Positions 62,401-64,000 of a stretch of 64,000 nucleotides of DNA are shown in pieces. Origin of the DNA: Coprococcus_C sp934318045 (GTDB lineage Bacteria; Bacillota; Clostridia; Lachnospirales; Lachnospiraceae); assembly GCA_934318045.1 (NCBI GenBank), contig CAKREY010000004.1, positions 1 through 64,000 of the forward strand. The letters are read 5' to 3'. The notes beneath the pieces were generated by a model. That model did not search any database, had not been told where the DNA came from, and saw only the letters and a list, made by a program, of their open reading frames with translations. The position numbers and the translations under genes were made by a program. Each line of letters opens with the position of its first letter. The first letter of the stretch is position 1.

Positions 62401-64000
62401 TCATTTCCTCTAGACGGAGTGCAAATGAAGTATAGCGCTTCTGCTCCTCCGAATTATCGATCATCTGATTTACCAGGTTGACATCTCCCACGATAATCAC
62501 AAGTTTTTTGGCACGTGTGATCGCTGTGTAGATCAGATTCCGGTTCATCAGTTTCCGGTTTCCACCAAGCAGTGGAAGAATCACCGCCGGGTATTCGCTT
62601 CCCTGCGATTTGTGGATTGTTACCGCAAATGCATGCTCGATCTGGTCAAGTTCCTTGTAATTATATACACTCGTGCGCCCGTCATCGAAAAGGATCGTCA
62701 ACTCCTCATCGTAGTCGCTGATATCTGTAATAATTCCCATATCGCCATTAAATACGCCGACGCCTTCATCCACGACATAGCCATATCCGGTTCCGCTTTT
62801 TGACTCTCCGTAGACTTTCCACTCCTGCTGGTAATTGTTTTTGATCTGCATCACCTTGTCGCCCTTGCGAAATGTCACGTCTCCGCGGATATGCTCCGGT
62901 TTTCCCGACGCTTTTGGATTGAGCGCATCCTGCAGGCGCTGGTTCATATTTTCCACACCGACTTCGTATTTGCGCATCGGACACAAGATCTGAATCTCCT
63001 GTGGAGAAAATCCATAATACCCGGGCAGGTTCTTCATCGTAAGCGTCTGTACTTCCTCGATTACCTGCGTTGATGTGCGCTGTGGGATAAAGAAGAAATC
63101 CTTGCTTTTGTTCGTCAGAACCAGATGCTCTCCTTGCTGGATCTTGTGTGCATTCAATACGATATCACTGCCATCTGCCTGCCGGAAAATCTTGTTCAGT
63201 GTCGTCACCGGGAAGCATCCGGACGCAATGATGTCTTTTAATACATTGCCCGCGCCGACCGGCGGAAGCTGGTTGATGTCTCCGACCATGATGAGTCTCG
63301 TCCCATACGGGATTGCCTGCACAAGCGAATAAAAAATATACGCATCCACCATGGACATCTCGTCGGCTATGATTGCATCACACTCGAGCGGATTGTCCGC
63401 ATTTTTTGCAAAATGCATGCCATGGTCATCCTGTTTTTGGGCATCGTCGTCCATCGCACCGCTGATCTCCAGCAATCGGTGAATCGTCTGTGCCGGCCAG
63501 CCCGTCGACTCGGTCATCCGCTTTGCGGCGCGTCCGGTCGGTGCGCACAACTTGATCTCCATTCCCTTCTTGGAGAAATATTTGATGATGACATTGATGA
63601 TGGTTGTCTTTCCTGTTCCCGGCCCTCCGGTAATCACAGCAACACCCGCCTCGATCGCCGCCTTCACCGCATCCCGCTGCAGATCGTCTAACGAGATTGA
63701 AAGCTCCTCCTCGATCTGGCGGATTTCTTTTTCGAGTGTATCCTGTTCCATGTCATAGCGAAGCTGCAGATCCGTGAGCATTCTGGCGGTCTTCATCTCG
63801 ATATAATAATTCGATGCAAGATATACCGCATCCACTTCTTCGATCTGTTTGATCATGATCTTGCCAGCGATCAAAAGCTCCATCAGCTGGTTTTCTAACA
63901 ATGTGGTCGTCTGCTCATAGATACCTTCGATATCTGCCGTCACATCCCGGGTCAGTTCCGCACACCGGTACAGCAGTTCTTCTTTTGGCAGATACATATG
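62375..64000 (-). CDS. recD2: RecD2-like SF1B helicase (5' end outside the window)
   Basis: At least 541 residues are visible, open to the right edge; full-length RecD2 is about 730-750 aa, so roughly 200 residues of the N-terminus are missing. The motor has Walker A ITGGPGTGKTTIINVI, Walker B region IADEMSMVDA, motif III VGDINQLPPVGAGN, the TIHKSQGSEYPAVI motif V and YTAITRAKKLVIIVGD motif VI. RecD2 is a 5'-3' helicase involved in replication-fork and recombination repair in Gram-positives. It overlaps comF by 26 bases. Confidence 0.92.
   Translation of the reverse strand, partial: HMYLPKEELLYRCAELTRDVTADIEGIYEQTTTLLENQLMELLIAGKIMIKQIEEVDAVYLASNYYIEMKTARMLTDLQLRYDMEQDTLEKEIRQIEEELSISLDDLQRDAVKAAIEAGVAVITGGPGTGKTTIINVIIKYFSKKGMEIKLCAPTGRAAKRMTESTGWPAQTIHRLLEISGAMDDDAQKQDDHGMHFAKNADNPLECDAIIADEMSMVDAYIFYSLVQAIPYGTRLIMVGDINQLPPVGAGNVLKDIIASGCFPVTTLNKIFRQADGSDIVLNAHKIQQGEHLVLTNKSKDFFFIPQRTSTQVIEEVQTLTMKNLPGYYGFSPQEIQILCPMRKYEVGVENMNQRLQDALNPKASGKPEHIRGDVTFRKGDKVMQIKNNYQQEWKVYGESKSGTGYGYVVDEGVGVFNGDMGIITDISDYDEELTILFDDGRTSVYNYKELDQIEHAFAVTIHKSQGSEYPAVILPLLGGNRKLMNRNLIYTAITRAKKLVIIVGDVNLVNQMIDNSEEQKRYTSFALRLEEMNESTEQTD

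Noticed and set aside
1..64000. CRISPR array, tRNA, rRNA or intact insertion sequence
   Set aside because: I found no regularly spaced repeats, no cloverleaf or rRNA-like stretches, and no transposase frame with terminal repeats.

Overview
The window looks like chromosome from a motile, low-to-mid GC anaerobic Firmicute of the Lachnospiraceae type (Roseburia, Agathobacter, Lachnospira or Butyrivibrio relatives). The grounds are the AGGAGG ribosome sites, the Clostridia-type GEMM-I riboswitch, the flagellar gene order recD2-comF-yvyF-flgM-flgN-flgK-flgK-flgL-fliW-csrA-flaG-fliD-fliS-fliT-flagellin, and the FliW/CsrA regulatory pair. I could not assign a species. Almost all genes lie on the minus strand.

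Region 1 (1-4.7 kb) is the edge of an integrated mobile element: parA, a broken parB, two short orphan remnants, and an AT-rich two-gene cassette. The cassette encodes an 879-aa metallophosphoesterase/radical-SAM fusion and a small nucleotidyltransferase. It abuts the 3' end of rlmD (rumA), a known insertion site for integrative conjugative elements. This cassette is the best candidate here for an undescribed system.

Region 2 (4.7-9.3 kb) is ordinary chromosome: rlmD, a double carboxymuconolactone decarboxylase-like protein, and a soluble GAF hybrid histidine kinase. The kinase leader holds a clear cyclic-di-GMP (GEMM-I) riboswitch followed by an intrinsic terminator.

Region 3 (9.3-49 kb) is a very large surface-glycan locus. 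It contains two CgeB-like glycosyltransferases, GT2 enzymes, an acyltransferase, nonulosonic acid genes (a NeuB-type synthase and a CMP-sugar synthetase fused to a PseG-like hydrolase), TIM-barrel isomerase-like proteins, and polyol-phosphate genes (TarI/IspD-like, CDP-glycerol transferase, LicD, three TagD-like domains, a GDPD). It ends with a Maf-type motility-associated glycosyltransferase next to flagellin, so at least part of it probably glycosylates flagellin. A visibly AT-richer core at 23.7-33.6 kb looks acquired. A recurring Rossmann-like module is attached to many different catalytic domains across it. A leader or small RNA at 35.4-35.5 kb shows two ACGGAR hexaloop hairpins, the shape of CsrA targets.

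Region 4 (49-64 kb) is the late flagellar operon: filament, cap, hook-filament junction, chaperones, anti-sigma factor FlgM, and the FliW-CsrA switch. The flagellin leader carries a sigma-28-like promoter and two CsrA-type sites, one overlapping the ribosome site. The operon is headed by comF and recD2, the latter cut by the window edge. Together, regions 2-4 connect c-di-GMP sensing, CsrA/FliW homeostasis, filament assembly and filament or surface glycosylation.
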